Below are positions 31,506-41,954 of a stretch of DNA of 64,000 nt, piece by piece. Below the pieces are notes generated by a model, which saw only the letters and a program-made list of their open reading frames with translations, was not told where the DNA came from and made no database searches. The position numbers were made by a program, and so were the translations under genes. The first letter of the stretch is position 1; each line of letters opens with the position of its first letter. The DNA is from Dryocola boscaweniae (GTDB lineage: Bacteria; Pseudomonadota; Gammaproteobacteria; Enterobacterales; Enterobacteriaceae). The DNA lies in the NCBI RefSeq assembly GCF_025215095.1, contig NZ_JALHAP010000065.1:1-64000 (forward strand), in the 5' to 3' direction.

Positions 31506-31675
31506 GTTTTTATCTCCAGCCAGCCTGCCGAAATTTGTTAACGGTTGATTTGTAATTTCGCAAAAAATACGAAACCATTGCGCCCGCCCGATGGCATGCA
31601 GGGGTTTTAAGTGGTTAATACCACAATAAGAAACGGTATAAACCGGGCATTTTGCGAAGACAATACAGAGGTTAT

Positions 31676-33043
31676 ATGGCGGAGAAACAAGCGGAGCTTC
31701 AGCGTGGGTTGGAGGCTCGACACATCGAACTTATCGCGTTGGGCGGTACTATCGGCGTCGGTCTGTTTATGGGCGCGGCAAGCACGCTCAAATGGGCGGG
31801 ACCTTCAGTATTGCTGGCTTACATCATCGCAGGCCTGTTCGTGTTCTTTATTATGCGTTCCATGGGCGAAATGCTATTTCTGGAACCGGTAGCCGGCTCG
31901 TTTGCCGTCTATGCGCACCGCTATATGAGTCCATTTTTTGGCTATCTCACCGCCTGGTCTTACTGGTTTATGTGGATGGCGGTAGGAATATCGGAAATTA
32001 CCGCGATAGGGCTTTACGTTCAGTACTGGTTCCCCGATTTGCCGCAGTGGCTGCCGGCGCTGCTTGCCGTCGGGCTGGTGGCGATGGCAAATCTGGCCGC
32101 GGTTCGGCTGTACGGTGAGATTGAGTTTTGGTTTGCGATGATCAAAGTCACCACCATTATCGTGATGATTGTGGTTGGGCTTGGGGTTATTTTCTTCGGT
32201 TTTGGTAATCATGGCCAGCCGATTGGCTTTGGCAATCTTACCGAACACGGTGGGTTCTTTGCCGGCGGCTGGAAAGGTTTCTTAACCGCGCTCTGCATTG
32301 TTGTGGCGTCATATCAAGGCGTTGAGCTGATTGGCATTACCGCCGGGGAAGCAAAAAATCCGCAGGTCACTTTGCGCAGCGCGGTTGGTAAAGTGCTGTG
32401 GCGAATTCTAATTTTTTACGTGGGTGCGATTTTCGTTATCGTGACTATCTTTCCGTGGAACCAGCCTGGCAGCGCCGGCAGCCCGTTTGTGCTGACCTTC
32501 GCAAAAATTGGTATCACGGCGGCGGCAGGAATCATCAATTTTGTTGTACTGACGGCAGCGCTTTCTGGCTGTAACAGCGGCATGTATAGCTGTGGTCGTA
32601 TGTTATATGCCCTGGCGAAGAACCGTCAGCTTCCGGCTGCAATGGCAAAAGTTTCCCGTCATGGCGTACCGGTGGCGGGCGTTGCTGTTTCAATCGCCAT
32701 TCTGCTGCTGGGTTCGTGTCTGAACTACATCATTCCTAATCCGCAGCGCGTATTTGTATACGTTTATAGCGCAAGCGTTTTGCCTGGCATGATGCCCTGG
32801 TTTGTGATTCTGATTAGCCAGATTCGTTTCCGTAAGGCGCACCGCGAAGCCATCGCCAGCCACCCGTTTAAGTCGATCATGTTCCCCTGGGCGAACTATC
32901 TGACGATGGCGTTCCTGGGCTGCGTGTTAATCGGCATGGGCTTTAATGAAGAGACGCGTCTGTCGCTGACGGTTGGGGCGGGATTTCTGTTGCTGGTGAC
33001 GCTGGTTTATAAGGTTTTTGGCCTGAATAAACATCCAACTTAA
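31676..33043 (+). CDS. thrP: Threonine/serine transporter ThrP (YifK)
   Basis: A 455-residue amino acid-polyamine-organocation permease with 12 predicted membrane helices. The first is [16 protein letters not shown], with the unwound substrate-binding segment, followed by [11 protein letters not shown] and [12 protein letters not shown], hallmarks of the AroP/CycA/YifK group. E. coli YifK has been characterised as a Thr/Ser proton symporter (ThrP). The ATG at 31676 gives [24 protein letters not shown] as in E. coli; an upstream in-frame ATG is not conserved. The C-terminus is about six residues shorter than in K-12. Confidence 0.93.
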   Translation: MAEKQAELQRGLEARHIELIALGGTIGVGLFMGAASTLKWAGPSVLLAYIIAGLFVFFIMRSMGEMLFLEPVAGSFAVYAHRYMSPFFGYLTAWSYWFMWMAVGISEITAIGLYVQYWFPDLPQWLPALLAVGLVAMANLAAVRLYGEIEFWFAMIKVTTIIVMIVVGLGVIFFGFGNHGQPIGFGNLTEHGGFFAGGWKGFLTALCIVVASYQGVELIGITAGEAKNPQVTLRSAVGKVLWRILIFYVGAIFVIVTIFPWNQPGSAGSPFVLTFAKIGITAAAGIINFVVLTAALSGCNSGMYSCGRMLYALAKNRQLPAAMAKVSRHGVPVAGVAVSIAILLLGSCLNYIIPNPQRVFVYVYSASVLPGMMPWFVILISQIRFRKAHREAIASHPFKSIMFPWANYLTMAFLGCVLIGMGFNEETRLSLTVGAGFLLLVTLVYKVFGLNKHPT

Positions 33044-33113
33044 TAAAATATGAATGGATTCGCAGCAGACTGCACAAAGCGTAACCAAACGCGCATTTTA
33101 TTTAAATAAGCAC

Positions 33114-33142
33114 TAGACAGCTGAGCATGAAGCCCGTAATAT
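33114..33142 (+). promoter_or_regulatory. Promoter of the argX-hisR-leuT-proM tRNA operon
   Basis: A -35 TAGACA and -10 TAATAT separated by exactly 17 bp, followed by a GC-rich discriminator (CCGACCCC). Such discriminators are typical of stringently controlled tRNA and rRNA promoters. The first tRNA starts 21 nt downstream of the -10. Confidence 0.8.
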
Positions 33143-33163
33143 CCGACCCCGCAACGGCGCTAC

Positions 33164-33240
<77 letters not shown>

Positions 33241-33301
33241 TTTAAAAAATGGCGCTAGAGCTGCGGTGGTAATTAACGTACCGCGTGAAAGATTTTACAG
33301 T

Positions 33302-33378
33302 GGTGGCTATAGCTCAGTTGGTAGAGCCCTGGATTGTGATTCCAGTTGTCGTGGGTTCGAGTCCCATTAGCCACCCCA
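33302..33378 (+). tRNA. hisR: tRNA-His (GTG)
   Basis: A 77-nt tRNA including the extra 5' G(-1) typical of tRNA-His, with anticodon loop TTGTGAT (GTG) and encoded CCA. Confidence 0.97.
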
Positions 33379-33397
33379 TTAATTTAGTGGTTATGAT

Positions 33398-33484
33398 GCG
33401 AAGGTGGCGGAATTGGTAGACGCGCTAGCTTCAGGTGTTAGTGTTCTTACGGACGTGAGGGTTCAAGTCCCTCTCTTCGCACCA
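33398..33484 (+). tRNA. leuT: tRNA-Leu (CAG)
   Basis: An 87-nt class II tRNA with long variable arm, anticodon loop TTCAGGT (CAG) and encoded CCA. Confidence 0.97.
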
Positions 33485-33533
33485 ATCATCTAAGTTAAGT
33501 AAATCGGGTAGTAAGCAGTAAAAAGCAGTATTT

Positions 33534-33610
33534 CGGCGAGTAGCGCAGCTTGGTAGCGCAACTGGTTTGGGACCAGTGGGTCGGAGGTTCGAATCCTCTC
33601 TCGCCGACCA
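33534..33610 (+). tRNA. proM: tRNA-Pro (TGG)
   Basis: A 77-nt tRNA with anticodon loop TTTGGGA (TGG) and encoded CCA. It is the last tRNA of the operon. Its final 18 nt plus the 11 following bases are repeated 167 bp downstream. Confidence 0.97.
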
Positions 33611-33788
33611 CATTCAGAAAAGGCCAGCTCTTTGAGCTGGCCTTTTTGCATCCAGAGTTTAAAGAGGATGAGAACCTCCGAAGGAGGTTTGAGCCGAGCG
33701 CAGCGAGACAACGTTGCTTACGGCAACGGCCCGAAGGGCTTGTTTTATAAAAACGAGTTATCCTCTCTCGCCGACCACATTCAGAAAA
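33593..33788 (+). repeat. 29-bp direct repeat of the proM 3' end, 167 bp apart
   Basis: Bases 33593-33621 (tRNA-Pro 3' end and flank, containing CTCTCTCGCCGACCACATTC) recur exactly at 33760-33788. Each copy runs straight into an intrinsic terminator. The spacer has small hairpins (CCTCCGAAGGAGG, CGTTGCTTACGGCAACG, GCCCGAAGGGC). The layout recalls the tRNA-tail repeats (rtT units) after tyrT in E. coli, where each unit restarts with the tRNA 3' end. A deleted integrated element with attL/attR in proM is the alternative. Confidence 0.85.
33621..33647 (+). terminator. First terminator after proM
   Basis: Stem AGGCCAGCTC/GAGCTGGCCT with loop TTT and a TTTT tail, 10 nt after proM. Confidence 0.88.
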
Positions 33789-33809
33789 CCCCGCTTCGGC
33801 GGGGTTTTT
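33785..33809 (+). terminator. Second terminator, after the repeated proM tail
   Basis: Stem AACCCCGC/GCGGGGTT with loop TTCG and TTTTT, directly after the second copy of the tRNA-Pro tail. Confidence 0.9.
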
Positions 33810-33852
33810 GCTTTTATTACTCCTGCACATCTCTTCTTTTTATTTGGTTGAA

Positions 33853-33964
33853 TGTCGTAATTTTGCGACAAAAAGCTTTTTCTTGTCGCTTTTTGGCGAC
33901 ATTTAACCTATTGATTAAATGGAATTTTTAATTCGTGGTGTTTTAGTGTCTCCCGTGAGAGACA
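33853..33964 (+). promoter_or_regulatory. Three GlrR-type activator sites upstream of glmZ
   Basis: Three perfect matches to TGTC-N10-GACA: 33853-33870, 33884-33901 and 33947-33964. This is the motif reported for the sigma-54 activator GlrR (QseF), and three such sites upstream of glmY/glmZ are described in Enterobacteriaceae. They lie 113-224 bp upstream of the sigma-54 promoter at 34077, a normal enhancer distance; the AT-rich DNA between could host IHF. Confidence 0.85.
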
Positions 33965-34076
33965 AACGGAGCGGATTAATACTTGCTTCAGTCGCCCGCA
34001 CGCAGCGGACTATAAGCGTTAATAACTACCTGAAATTGTAGATATTGCGTTAATTCGTGGAATGCTTATTCAAACC

Positions 34077-34092
34077 TGGCACGCTTCGTGCA
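34077..34092 (+). promoter_or_regulatory. Sigma-54 promoter of glmZ
   Basis: TGGCACG-N4-GTGCA has the -24 GG and -12 GC separated by the required 10 nt, with one mismatch to the TTGCA half. The -12 element is about 12 nt before the first base of glmZ. With the three upstream activator sites this predicts GlrR/RpoN control. Confidence 0.82.
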
Positions 34093-34103
34093 ATAATTTA
34101 CCT

Positions 34104-34302
34104 GTAGATGCTCATTCCACTTCTTATGTTCGCTTAGGCTTCATAAACCCAGGAATGACGCAGAGCCGATTACGGTGCTTATCGTCCACCGACAGATGTC
34201 GCCTCAGGCCTCATCCAACACCATGGACACAACGTTGAGTGAAGCACCACTTAGTTGTCAAACAGACCTGTTTAACACCTGCCAATTGGCAGGTGTTTTT
34301 TT
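34104..34302 (+). ncRNA. glmZ: Small RNA GlmZ
   Basis: About 199 nt that align with E. coli GlmZ (about 207 nt) from GTAGATGCTCATTCC through the conserved AACGTTGAGTGAAGCACC block to a terminator (ACACCTGCC/GGCAGGTGT plus T7). GlmZ base-pairs with glmS mRNA with Hfq to activate glucosamine-6-phosphate synthase; RapZ recruits RNase E to cleave it and GlmY competes for RapZ. Its place next to hemY is conserved, but aslBA, which separate it from proM in K-12, are absent. Confidence 0.93.
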
Positions 34303-34348
34303 ATGTATGAAGCGAAGGGAAAAGGGCGAAAGAGTTCGCCCTGAAGGC

Positions 34349-35545
34349 TCAAGGATTAGGATTATTTTGCAGGGTTAACAGCAGACCATCGCGGCGCATC
34401 AGCGCAGCTTCTTCCGGCTGATGCAGTCTGTCCAGCGAGTCGGCAAGCCAGGCATAATCAAATGCATCCGGCCGCTGCTTAATCGCTTCACGGAAAGCCT
34501 CGCTCGCCTGTTGCCATTCGCCGCGCTTCATCAATAGCTGACCCAGCGTGCTGTACAGCAAAGGGCGGTCGCCCTGAGTTTTGATTTGCTGACGCAGCGC
34601 TTTTTCCAGTTGTTCCGGATTACCGGATTTCAGGCGTGGCATCAGCAAAATTAACCGCTCGTCGTACTGCCGTTTCAGGCCATCCAGCACAACTTCCTGC
34701 GCGGCTTCGTGATCGTCACACTCAATAAGATGCTCCGCCATCGCAACCTGCAATGTCGTTTCATGGCGTGTTTTGCGATTCTGGTTGCGCCACCAGGTTT
34801 TCAGACCATCATTGCCCTGATCCGCCATCGCCTGATCCATCATCCCAATCCATGCCTGTTCTTGCAGCGCTGCAAGATGGGCTTCGTCACCAACCTGCAC
34901 TTTATGCATAGCAGGAAGGATATCCAGCACGGAGCTCCAGGCGCCGGTTCGCACATATGCTTGCTCTGCGAGACGCAGCACTTCCGGATGACGCGGAGCG
35001 ATTTCCAGCAGTTTGTCCACGCCATGACGAGCGGCATGATTTTCGTTGCGTGCCAGTTGCAGACGAACGCGTGTAATTTCTACCGGCAACTGGTCGTTAT
35101 CCGCCAGCTCTGCCGCTCTTTCCAGATGCTGATTGGCGCGGATTTCATCGCCACGCTGTTGCGCCGCTTCGGCCGCCAGCAGGTAATTCACCACAGGTTG
35201 TTCAGCATGATCGGCATTTTTCGCCATTAGCTTTTCAACCTGCTGGTAATCCCCTTCAGCCAGTTTCAGCAATGCGGCTTTTGTTTGTTTACGCGCGCGG
35301 CTGCTTTTACGTCCTACGAACCAACCACGAGTACGTGCTCCGGTGTGGAAGATACGACGCAGTAGCCATTCGATGACGAACAGCACGACCATAGTCAGAA
35401 TCAGAATGATAACCAGGCCTGTGACGCTGGTTTCCACGTTGTAGTTATCGGTCTGGATCAGGACGTAGCCCTGGTGTCCCGCGAGCATTGGCCCAAGGAC
35501 GATCCCGGCGATCAACAACAGGAAGAGTAATAAGACCTTAATCAT
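34349..35545 (-). CDS. hemY: HemY, TPR protein of the hem operon
   Basis: A 398-residue inner-membrane protein with two N-terminal helices (about residues 3-22 and 40-62) and a long cytoplasmic or periplasmic part made of TPR-like helical repeats. It matches E. coli HemY. The name is historical: it is not the Gram-positive coproporphyrinogen oxidase, and its biochemical role in late haem or tetrapyrrole metabolism is unsettled. It lies 2 nt after hemX in the hemCDXY operon. Confidence 0.93.
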   Translation of the reverse strand: MIKVLLLFLLLIAGIVLGPMLAGHQGYVLIQTDNYNVETSVTGLVIILILTMVVLFVIEWLLRRIFHTGARTRGWFVGRKSSRARKQTKAALLKLAEGDYQQVEKLMAKNADHAEQPVVNYLLAAEAAQQRGDEIRANQHLERAAELADNDQLPVEITRVRLQLARNENHAARHGVDKLLEIAPRHPEVLRLAEQAYVRTGAWSSVLDILPAMHKVQVGDEAHLAALQEQAWIGMMDQAMADQGNDGLKTWWRNQNRKTRHETTLQVAMAEHLIECDDHEAAQEVVLDGLKRQYDERLILLMPRLKSGNPEQLEKALRQQIKTQGDRPLLYSTLGQLLMKRGEWQQASEAFREAIKQRPDAFDYAWLADSLDRLHQPEEAALMRRDGLLLTLQNNPNP

Positions 35546-35547
35546 GC

Positions 35548-36723
35548 TTATTCTCCCTGATTTGCCGCAGGCGCCTGTTCAGGCGGCGCTTCAGCAGGCG
35601 TGGCGCTGGCAGCGGCCGGCTGAGCAAGTAAATTGCGAACGCGAGTTTGCATTAATTTTTCCAGCAACGGCTGGCTTTGCAGCGTTTGCGGGATATCCAT
35701 ATTGATGCTTTGCTGGCTCAGCGCTTCTAACTCATCCAGGAAAGCTTTGGTAGTGGCATCCTCGGTGTCGTAATAAGCACGAACCCAGGTAGACACGTTT
35801 TCAAGCGACTGTTTGTAGGTTTCATCCTGATGACGAGGCACAGCCTGAGCGGCAACCAGCAGGCGCGAGCGAATATTCTCACGCAGATAAATATCCTGGT
35901 TAGGCGCCAGCAGCGGCACGGCCGTTTCATCACGGCGACGAATGGTAATGAAACTATCCATAAAGTTGTGCCAGCTTTTCACCAGATTCTGACGCCATTC
36001 GGCGACGGTGCTGGAAAGCTCGCTGTCATCGGAATCCATCGGCGTATCGTCGTTGTCGTTATCCGCAAGGCGCAGGTTATCGACCTGGCTGGAAAGCTGA
36101 TTTAATTTCAGGATGATGCCGTCGTAATCAACCTGAGTAACCGCCGAAAGCGAACCGATATCGTCGGTCAAAGCGCGACGAGCGGTAATCAGGCTTGGAT
36201 CGTTCATGTCCGCAAGGCTTGCATCAGCGCTTTTTAACAACGCGGCGGCGGTAGTGACATCCTGATCGCTCCAGAGCTTACGTCCGGCTAATTTCACAAG
36301 GAAATCGGCCTGGGCAAGCAGCCAGGTTTTCGCATCGCTGCCCGAAATGGTTGCCACTTTTTGCTGCACTTCATCAAGCTGACGAGCCAGATTCGCCTGC
36401 TGGCGGTTGGCTTCTTCAAGCGCGGCTGCCTGCTGTTTAATCGTATTCTCAAGCTCGGTTTTCTGCTGGTCCTGCTGTTTTTGCAGCGCAGCGAGTTCAG
36501 TGGTCAGCGCATCGTTGGTGGCGGATTGCGCCGAGGTTTGATGTTTGCCGTAGCTGTAGAGTCCAGCACCTAACGCCAGAGCAATAGCGATGGCGATGGC
36601 GCCCAGGGCAATCCCTGCCACGCCGCTACGATTCTTTTGTGGTGGTTGTTCCGGTAGCGGTGTGTTTTCCGCCGCGGGTTTGGTCTCTTCAACCATGGCG
36701 GAGGAAGTATTTTGTTCCGTCAT
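35548..36723 (-). CDS. hemX: HemX, membrane protein of the hem operon
   Basis: A 391-residue bitopic inner-membrane protein. A Pro/Glu-rich cytoplasmic N-terminus leads to one membrane helix ([23 protein letters not shown], about residues 34-56), then a long Gln-rich coiled coil (about 70-125) and a helical periplasmic domain. It is annotated as a uroporphyrinogen III C-methyltransferase homologue in older work, but no methyltransferase motif is visible. The tail is rich in Pro and Ala. Confidence 0.92.
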   Translation of the reverse strand: MTEQNTSSAMVEETKPAAENTPLPEQPPQKNRSGVAGIALGAIAIAIALALGAGLYSYGKHQTSAQSATNDALTTELAALQKQQDQQKTELENTIKQQAAALEEANRQQANLARQLDEVQQKVATISGSDAKTWLLAQADFLVKLAGRKLWSDQDVTTAAALLKSADASLADMNDPSLITARRALTDDIGSLSAVTQVDYDGIILKLNQLSSQVDNLRLADNDNDDTPMDSDDSELSSTVAEWRQNLVKSWHNFMDSFITIRRRDETAVPLLAPNQDIYLRENIRSRLLVAAQAVPRHQDETYKQSLENVSTWVRAYYDTEDATTKAFLDELEALSQQSINMDIPQTLQSQPLLEKLMQTRVRNLLAQPAAASATPAEAPPEQAPAANQGE

Positions 36724-36746
36724 TGTGGCTTCCCATATTGTTAGGT

Positions 36747-37487
36747 TTATTGTAACGCGCGCAGCAGCGCGTCATTGTCTGCATTATCGGCGATCCGAAT
36801 ATCCTGCCAGCCCAAATCCCGGGCAAGAATCGCCAAACGCTCACTGACAACAACCAGTTGGCAGTGGAGTAACCAGTCATTGCGATACCACTCCGGAATC
36901 AGCGTATAAAGCTGTTGCAGCATTTCACCGCTGGTGACGACAAGGGCTGTTACCCCGCGTTCGCGCCAGCGGAAGGCTTCCTCTGTTCCGTCATAAATTT
37001 TCGCATTGCGTTGATAACATTCGCAAAATTCAACTTTAGCGCCGCGAGCCGTGAGGGTTTCGCCTAACAGCTCGCGCCCGCCGTTGCCACGCAGGATCAG
37101 CGCGCGCTTATCGGCAATATTCTGTAATTCAGGTAATTGTAGCAAGACTTCGCTGGTTTCCCGATCCAACGGGTAGCGAACGGGCAAATGACTGATCGTA
37201 TGAAATGCCAGAGCGGTCGTCCTTCCGATAGCAAACCAGCTCGGTTTTTCCGGCCAACCGATGTCGCTTTTGCTAAGCAGCGGCTTTGCGAACTGCACGA
37301 CATGCTGAGATAAAATGAAAACCAGATCGCCTGCGCGGAGATCGGCAAGCAGACCAGGGAGTAATGCTAACTGCCTGCCGGGGGAAAATTCGATAAGAGG
37401 AAAACTGTACGCCACCTGCCCGAGTGCGCGCAGACGGCTCACTAACTCATCCCCGGCGGGAGAGGGGCGGGTGACAAGGATTGTCAT
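36747..37487 (-). CDS. hemD: Uroporphyrinogen-III synthase
   Basis: A 246-residue two-domain HemD that cyclises hydroxymethylbilane to uroporphyrinogen III with inversion of ring D. The family is poorly conserved; the N-terminal [22 protein letters not shown] and [13 protein letters not shown] segments match E. coli HemD (246 aa). It overlaps hemC by 4 nt. Confidence 0.94.
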   Translation of the reverse strand: MTILVTRPSPAGDELVSRLRALGQVAYSFPLIEFSPGRQLALLPGLLADLRAGDLVFILSQHVVQFAKPLLSKSDIGWPEKPSWFAIGRTTALAFHTISHLPVRYPLDRETSEVLLQLPELQNIADKRALILRGNGGRELLGETLTARGAKVEFCECYQRNAKIYDGTEEAFRWRERGVTALVVTSGEMLQQLYTLIPEWYRNDWLLHCQLVVVSERLAILARDLGWQDIRIADNADNDALLRALQ

Positions 37488-38425
37488 GCGGGTGCATCCC
37501 CATCATAGACTGCGGCCAACACTTCACGAGCGCCGTTATTAAGCAGCTCTTCGGCCAGCGAAACGCCCATCGTTTCCGCATCTTCCGGTTTTCCGCGACG
37601 TTCGCCGCGCACCATAAAGGAACCGTCCGGAGCACCGACCAGCGCTCGTAACCACAGCTCGCCGTCTTTCAGCTCTGCGTAGCTTCCGATTGGCACCTGG
37701 CAACCGCCTTCAAGCCGCATGTTCATGGCGCGTTCTGCGGCTACACGAATCGCCGTTTCATCATGATTGAGCGGGGCGAGCAACTCGCGGGTGCGCTTGT
37801 CGTCAATTCGGCACTCGATGCCAACCGCGCCCTGGCCTACGGCCGGCAGCGAAATTTCGGCAGGAAGTGCGCAGCGAATACGGGACTGCAGTCCAAGGCG
37901 ATTGAGCCCGGCTACAGCCAGGATGATTGCATCGTATTCGCCGTTGTCGAGTTTGCCGAGGCGCGTGCCTACGTTGCCACGCAGCGAACGGATAATGAGA
38001 TCCGGACGGCGTTCGGCTATCTGGCACTGACGGCGAAGGCTGGAGGTGCCAACGACGCTGCCCTGAGGCAAATCGTCCAGGCTTGCAAACCGATTAGAGA
38101 CAAAAGCATCACGCGGATCGTCACGCTCACAGATGGTCACCAGACCGAGTCCTTCAGGGAATTCGACGGGCACATCTTTCATCGAATGCACGGCGATATC
38201 CGCACGCCCCTCAAGCAAAGCCATCTCTAACTCTTTGACAAACAGACCCTTTCCGCCCACTTTTGCCAGCGGTGTATCAAGGATCACATCGCCGCGCGTG
38301 ACCATCGGCACCAGCTCAACGGTGAGCTGAGGATGACTCGCTTCCAGGCGCTGTTTAACATATTGTGCTTGCCAAAGGGCTAATGGACTTTGGCGAGTGG
38401 CAATTCTTAATACTTTGTCTAACAT
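37484..38425 (-). CDS. hemC: Porphobilinogen deaminase (hydroxymethylbilane synthase)
   Basis: A 313-residue enzyme that joins four porphobilinogens. The dipyrromethane cofactor cysteine lies in [16 protein letters not shown] (about residue 242), and the catalytic Asp in [14 protein letters not shown] (about 84). The N-terminus [15 protein letters not shown] is canonical. It is the first gene of hemCDXY, divergent from cyaA across 285 bp. Confidence 0.97.
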   Translation of the reverse strand: MLDKVLRIATRQSPLALWQAQYVKQRLEASHPQLTVELVPMVTRGDVILDTPLAKVGGKGLFVKELEMALLEGRADIAVHSMKDVPVEFPEGLGLVTICERDDPRDAFVSNRFASLDDLPQGSVVGTSSLRRQCQIAERRPDLIIRSLRGNVGTRLGKLDNGEYDAIILAVAGLNRLGLQSRIRCALPAEISLPAVGQGAVGIECRIDDKRTRELLAPLNHDETAIRVAAERAMNMRLEGGCQVPIGSYAELKDGELWLRALVGAPDGSFMVRGERRGKPEDAETMGVSLAEELLNNGAREVLAAVYDGDAPA

Positions 38426-38599
38426 GCTTGTTACCGTAATTGTCGTCTGCTGCCCATCCTACCACTCTTCACGGAAGGCTGTCAGTTTCAACGGTTTTTG
38501 CGCAAAAGAGGGACGTGACTCGTATTATGGAATATAAAGCGGCTTACCGAGGCTGAACTTTGCGCATAGCGCAACTTTCTTTACGGTCAACCAGCAAGG

Positions 38600-38615
38600 T
38601 GTTAAATTGATCACG
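38600..38615 (+). promoter_or_regulatory. CRP site upstream of cyaA
   Basis: TGTTA-N6-TCACG matches the CRP consensus TGTGA-N6-TCACA in 8 of 10 positions and lies in the equivalent place to the E. coli cyaA site, where cAMP-CRP represses the main promoter. A -10-like TATAAT at 38643-38648 follows. Confidence 0.7.
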
Positions 38616-38710
38616 TTTCCAGCAATTGTTTGCCCGTTCGTTTATAATCATAAAGGCAACAATCAGGAAACGGGTTTTTTCGAAATACTGAAACCATCAG
38701 GCGATATGTC

Positions 38711-41257
38711 TTGTACCTCTATATTGAGACTCTTAAACAGAGACTGGATGCCATCAACCAACTGCGTGTAGATCGCGCGCTTGCTGCCATGGGGCCTGCT
38801 TTCCAACAGGTCTACAGTCTTCTGCCAACGTTGTTACATTATCATCACCCGCTGATGCCTGGTTATCTTGACGGTAACGTCCCACACGGCATTTGCATTT
38901 ACACGCCTGATGAAACCCAACGCCACTATCTTAACGAACTGGAATTGATGCGCGGCATGCCGCCGCAGGAAACTGTCTCGGGCGAGTTGCCTATAACCGG
39001 TTTATATTCCATGGGCAGTACCTCCTCCGTCGGCCAAAGCTGCTCTTCAGACCTGGATATCTGGGTTTGCCATCAGGCGTGGCTTGATAACGACGAACGT
39101 CAACTGTTACAGCGTAAATGTAACCTGCTGGAAAGCTGGGCCGCCTCGCTGGGCGTTGAAGTTAGCTTCTTCCTGATCGATGAGAACCGTTTCCGTCATA
39201 ACGAAAGCGGCAGCCTCGGCGGCGAAGACTGCGGTTCCACGCAACACATTCTTTTGCTGGACGAATTTTACCGTACCGCTGTGCGCCTCGCGGGCAAACG
39301 TATTCTGTGGAATATGGTGCCAGGCGATGAAGAAGAGCATTATGACGATTACGTCATGTCGCTCTATGCGCAGGGCGTGCTGACGCCAAATGAATGGTTA
39401 GATCTCGGCGGCTTGAGCTCGCTCTCCGCTGAAGAATACTTCGGCGCCAGCCTGTGGCAGCTCTATAAAAGTATCGATTCTCCCTACAAAGCGGTATTGA
39501 AAACCCTGCTGCTGGAAGCCTATTCCTGGGAATATCCGAACGCGCGCCTGCTGGCGAAAGACATCAAACAGCGCCTGCACGACGGCGAGATCGTCTCCTT
39601 TGGTCTCGATCCTTACTGCATGATGCTGGAACGCGTAACCCACTATCTGACGCAAATCGAAGATACCGCGCGTCTGGATCTGGTGCGCCGCTGCTTCTAT
39701 CTGAAAGTGTGCGAAAAACTTTCACGCGAGCGGGCCTGCGTCGGCTGGCGCCGTGAAGTTTTAAGCCAGCTCGTAAAAGAGTGGGGCTGGGACGAAGAGC
39801 GTCTGGCAATGCTGGATAACCGCGCCAACTGGAAGATTGACCAGGTACGCGATGCCCACAACGAACTGCTGGATGCGATGATGCAAAGCTACCGCAACCT
39901 GATTCGCTTTGCGCGCCGCAACAACCTCAGCGTCAGCGCCAGCCCGCAGGATATCGGCGTGTTGACCCGTAAACTTTACGCCGCCTTCGAAGCGCTGCCG
40001 GGTAAAGTCACCCTGGTGAACCCGCAGATTTCGCCGGATCTCTCCGAGACAAATCTTACCTTTATCCATGTGCCGCCGGGCCGTGCCAACCGTTCCGGCT
40101 GGTATCTTTACAACCGCGCGCCAAACATGGACTCCATCGTCAGCCATCAACCGCTGGAATATAACCGTTATCTTAATAAGCTGGTGGCATGGGCCTATTT
40201 TAATGGCCTGCTGACCTCGCGCACCCGCCTGTTTATTAAGGGCAACGGTATTTGCGACCTGCCTAAGCTGCAGGAAATGGTGGCGGATGTTTCCCATCAC
40301 TTCCCGCTGCGTCTGCCTGCGCCAACGCCAAAAGCGCTCTACAGCCCGTGCGAAATTCGCCATCTGGCGATTATCGTCAATCTCGAATATGACCCGACCG
40401 CGGCATTCCGCAATCAGGTGGTGCATTTCGATTTCCGCAAGCTGGACGTTTTCAGCTTCGGGCAGCAGCAGCAGTGTCTGGTCGGCAGCGTCGATCTGCT
40501 TTATCGCAACTCGTGGAACGAAGTACGTACTTTGCATTTCAACGGCGAACAGGCGATGATCGAAGCGCTGAAGACTATCCTCGGCAAAATGCACCAGGAT
40601 GCCGCGCCGCCGGATAGCGTAGAAGTCTTCTGCTACAGCCAGCATTTACGCGGTCTGATCCGTACTCGCGTCCAGCAGTTGGTTTCCGAATGTATTGAAT
40701 TCCGTTTATCCAGCACCCGCCAGGAGCCTGGACGCTTCAAAGCGCTGCGCGTTTCCGGTCAAACCTGGGGTCTGTTCTTCGAACGTCTGAGCGTGTCGGT
40801 GCAGAAGCTGGAAAATGCGGTGGAGTTCTATGGGGCGATTTCCCATAACAAGCTGCACGGCCTGTCGGTTCAGGTAGAAACGAACCAGGTGCAATTGCCG
40901 CCGGTGGTGGATGGTTTTGCCAGCGAAGGGATTATTCAATTCTTCTTCGAAGAGACCAACGAAGAGCAGGGCTTTAACATCTACATTCTTGATGAGAGCA
41001 ACCGGGCCGAGGTGTATCACCACTGCGAAGGAAGCAAAGAAGATCTGGTGCGCGACGTCAGCCGTTTCTACTCGTCATCTCATGACCGCTTCACCTACGG
41101 TTCAAGCTTCATCAACTTCAACCTGCCGCAGTTCTATCAGATTGTGAAGGTAGAAGGGCGCATGCAGGTCATTCCTTTCCGCACCCAAACCATTCTGCCT
41201 GCGACGTCGGCGAATCATGACGATAACGCAACGCCGCTGCTGCAACAGTATCAGTAA
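38711..41257 (+). CDS. cyaA: Class I adenylate cyclase
   Basis: An 848-residue class I adenylate cyclase, the same length as E. coli CyaA. The nucleotidyltransferase-like catalytic domain (about residues 1-446) includes [19 protein letters not shown]; the C-terminal half is the regulatory part that responds to enzyme IIA-Glc. Translation starts at TTG (38711), giving [19 protein letters not shown]. The weak TTG start is conserved in E. coli and limits CyaA synthesis. cAMP made here acts through CRP, including at the sites near cyaA and udp in this window. Confidence 0.97.
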   Translation: MYLYIETLKQRLDAINQLRVDRALAAMGPAFQQVYSLLPTLLHYHHPLMPGYLDGNVPHGICIYTPDETQRHYLNELELMRGMPPQETVSGELPITGLYSMGSTSSVGQSCSSDLDIWVCHQAWLDNDERQLLQRKCNLLESWAASLGVEVSFFLIDENRFRHNESGSLGGEDCGSTQHILLLDEFYRTAVRLAGKRILWNMVPGDEEEHYDDYVMSLYAQGVLTPNEWLDLGGLSSLSAEEYFGASLWQLYKSIDSPYKAVLKTLLLEAYSWEYPNARLLAKDIKQRLHDGEIVSFGLDPYCMMLERVTHYLTQIEDTARLDLVRRCFYLKVCEKLSRERACVGWRREVLSQLVKEWGWDEERLAMLDNRANWKIDQVRDAHNELLDAMMQSYRNLIRFARRNNLSVSASPQDIGVLTRKLYAAFEALPGKVTLVNPQISPDLSETNLTFIHVPPGRANRSGWYLYNRAPNMDSIVSHQPLEYNRYLNKLVAWAYFNGLLTSRTRLFIKGNGICDLPKLQEMVADVSHHFPLRLPAPTPKALYSPCEIRHLAIIVNLEYDPTAAFRNQVVHFDFRKLDVFSFGQQQQCLVGSVDLLYRNSWNEVRTLHFNGEQAMIEALKTILGKMHQDAAPPDSVEVFCYSQHLRGLIRTRVQQLVSECIEFRLSSTRQEPGRFKALRVSGQTWGLFFERLSVSVQKLENAVEFYGAISHNKLHGLSVQVETNQVQLPPVVDGFASEGIIQFFFEETNEEQGFNIYILDESNRAEVYHHCEGSKEDLVRDVSRFYSSSHDRFTYGSSFINFNLPQFYQIVKVEGRMQVIPFRTQTILPATSANHDDNATPLLQQYQ

Positions 41258-41578
41258 TTAGCTAAAGCTTACCGGCTCGCCCGCTTGCTGGGTGCAAGCT
41301 TCTTCCAGTAACTGCCAGAATTCAGCGCCGCTACGATCGCAAATCCACAAATCGCCTTTCAGGTCAAAGTGATAACCACCGCTTTTAGTCGCCAGCCATA
41401 CCTGATGCAGCGGCTCCTGGCGATTAATAATGATTTTGCTGCCGTTTTCAAAACTCAGCGTCAGCACGCCGCCGTTGATCTCACAATCGATATCCGTCTC
41501 GCCGTCCCAGCTATCCAGGCGTTCTTCGATAGTCATCCACAAGCCATCACATATGCGATGAAATTCGCTGTCGTTCAT
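41258..41578 (-). CDS. cyaY: Frataxin homologue CyaY
   Basis: A 106-residue frataxin-fold protein that binds iron and modulates IscS-dependent iron-sulfur cluster assembly. It has the acidic first helix ([33 protein letters not shown]) and the conserved beta sheet with [25 protein letters not shown]. The ATG at 41578 gives the E. coli length; a longer upstream frame is not conserved. It abuts the cyaA stop tail to tail. Confidence 0.95.
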   Translation of the reverse strand: MNDSEFHRICDGLWMTIEERLDSWDGETDIDCEINGGVLTLSFENGSKIIINRQEPLHQVWLATKSGGYHFDLKGDLWICDRSGAEFWQLLEEACTQQAGEPVSFS

Positions 41579-41706
41579 CTCTTCTTCCCGGTTGTCCGTC
41601 TTCACGGCAGTATAAAAGCAACCAGAGTGAATAGAAAAGAGTATTGCTTTTCGGGGTTCACCTGCGATGATAGACAACAGAATATTGAATCACAGGCAAC
41701 TCAATA

Positions 41707-41916
41707 ATGAAGAAAATTTTCTGCCCACTGGCGGTGGTACTGGCGCTGTTTAGCCTGACAGGTTGCGGCCTGAAAGGTCCTCTTTATTTTCCGCCCGCTG
41801 ACGGTAAAACCAAACCTGCTACCCAGAGCACTGCGCCTCAACCGCAGACGCAATCAACAACGCCGGATCGCAACAATCGCGGTACGGATGATGCGCCGAC
41901 TCAGGTGATTTATTAG
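41707..41916 (+). CDS. lptM: LptM (YifL) lipoprotein
   Basis: A 69-residue lipoprotein with a signal peptide and lipobox LTGC (Cys at residue 20), followed by GLKGPLYFPPADGKT and a low-complexity Gln/Thr/Pro tail. In E. coli LptM (YifL) binds the LptD-LptE LPS translocon and promotes its correct disulfide maturation. It is divergent from cyaY and precedes dapF. Confidence 0.93.
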   Translation: MKKIFCPLAVVLALFSLTGCGLKGPLYFPPADGKTKPATQSTAPQPQTQSTTPDRNNRGTDDAPTQVIY

Positions 41917-41954
41917 CCAATAAGAGATAAGTAACCGCGGAAATGGAGCAGAAG

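Noticed and set aside
33640-33760. CRISPR-like array from repeated segments after proM
   Set aside because: Only two copies 167 bp apart, both tRNA-derived, with no regular repeat-spacer pattern or cas genes.
33495-33830. 111-codon and shorter minus-strand ORFs over leuT-proM, with a GERGFEPPTHWSQTSCATKLRYS-like product
   Set aside because: They are antisense translations of tRNA-Pro and its repeated tail, a known source of false protein records. No RBS or coding bias supports them.
39761-40645. 294-codon ORF antisense to cyaA
   Set aside because: Shadow frame of cyaA codons with no independent support.
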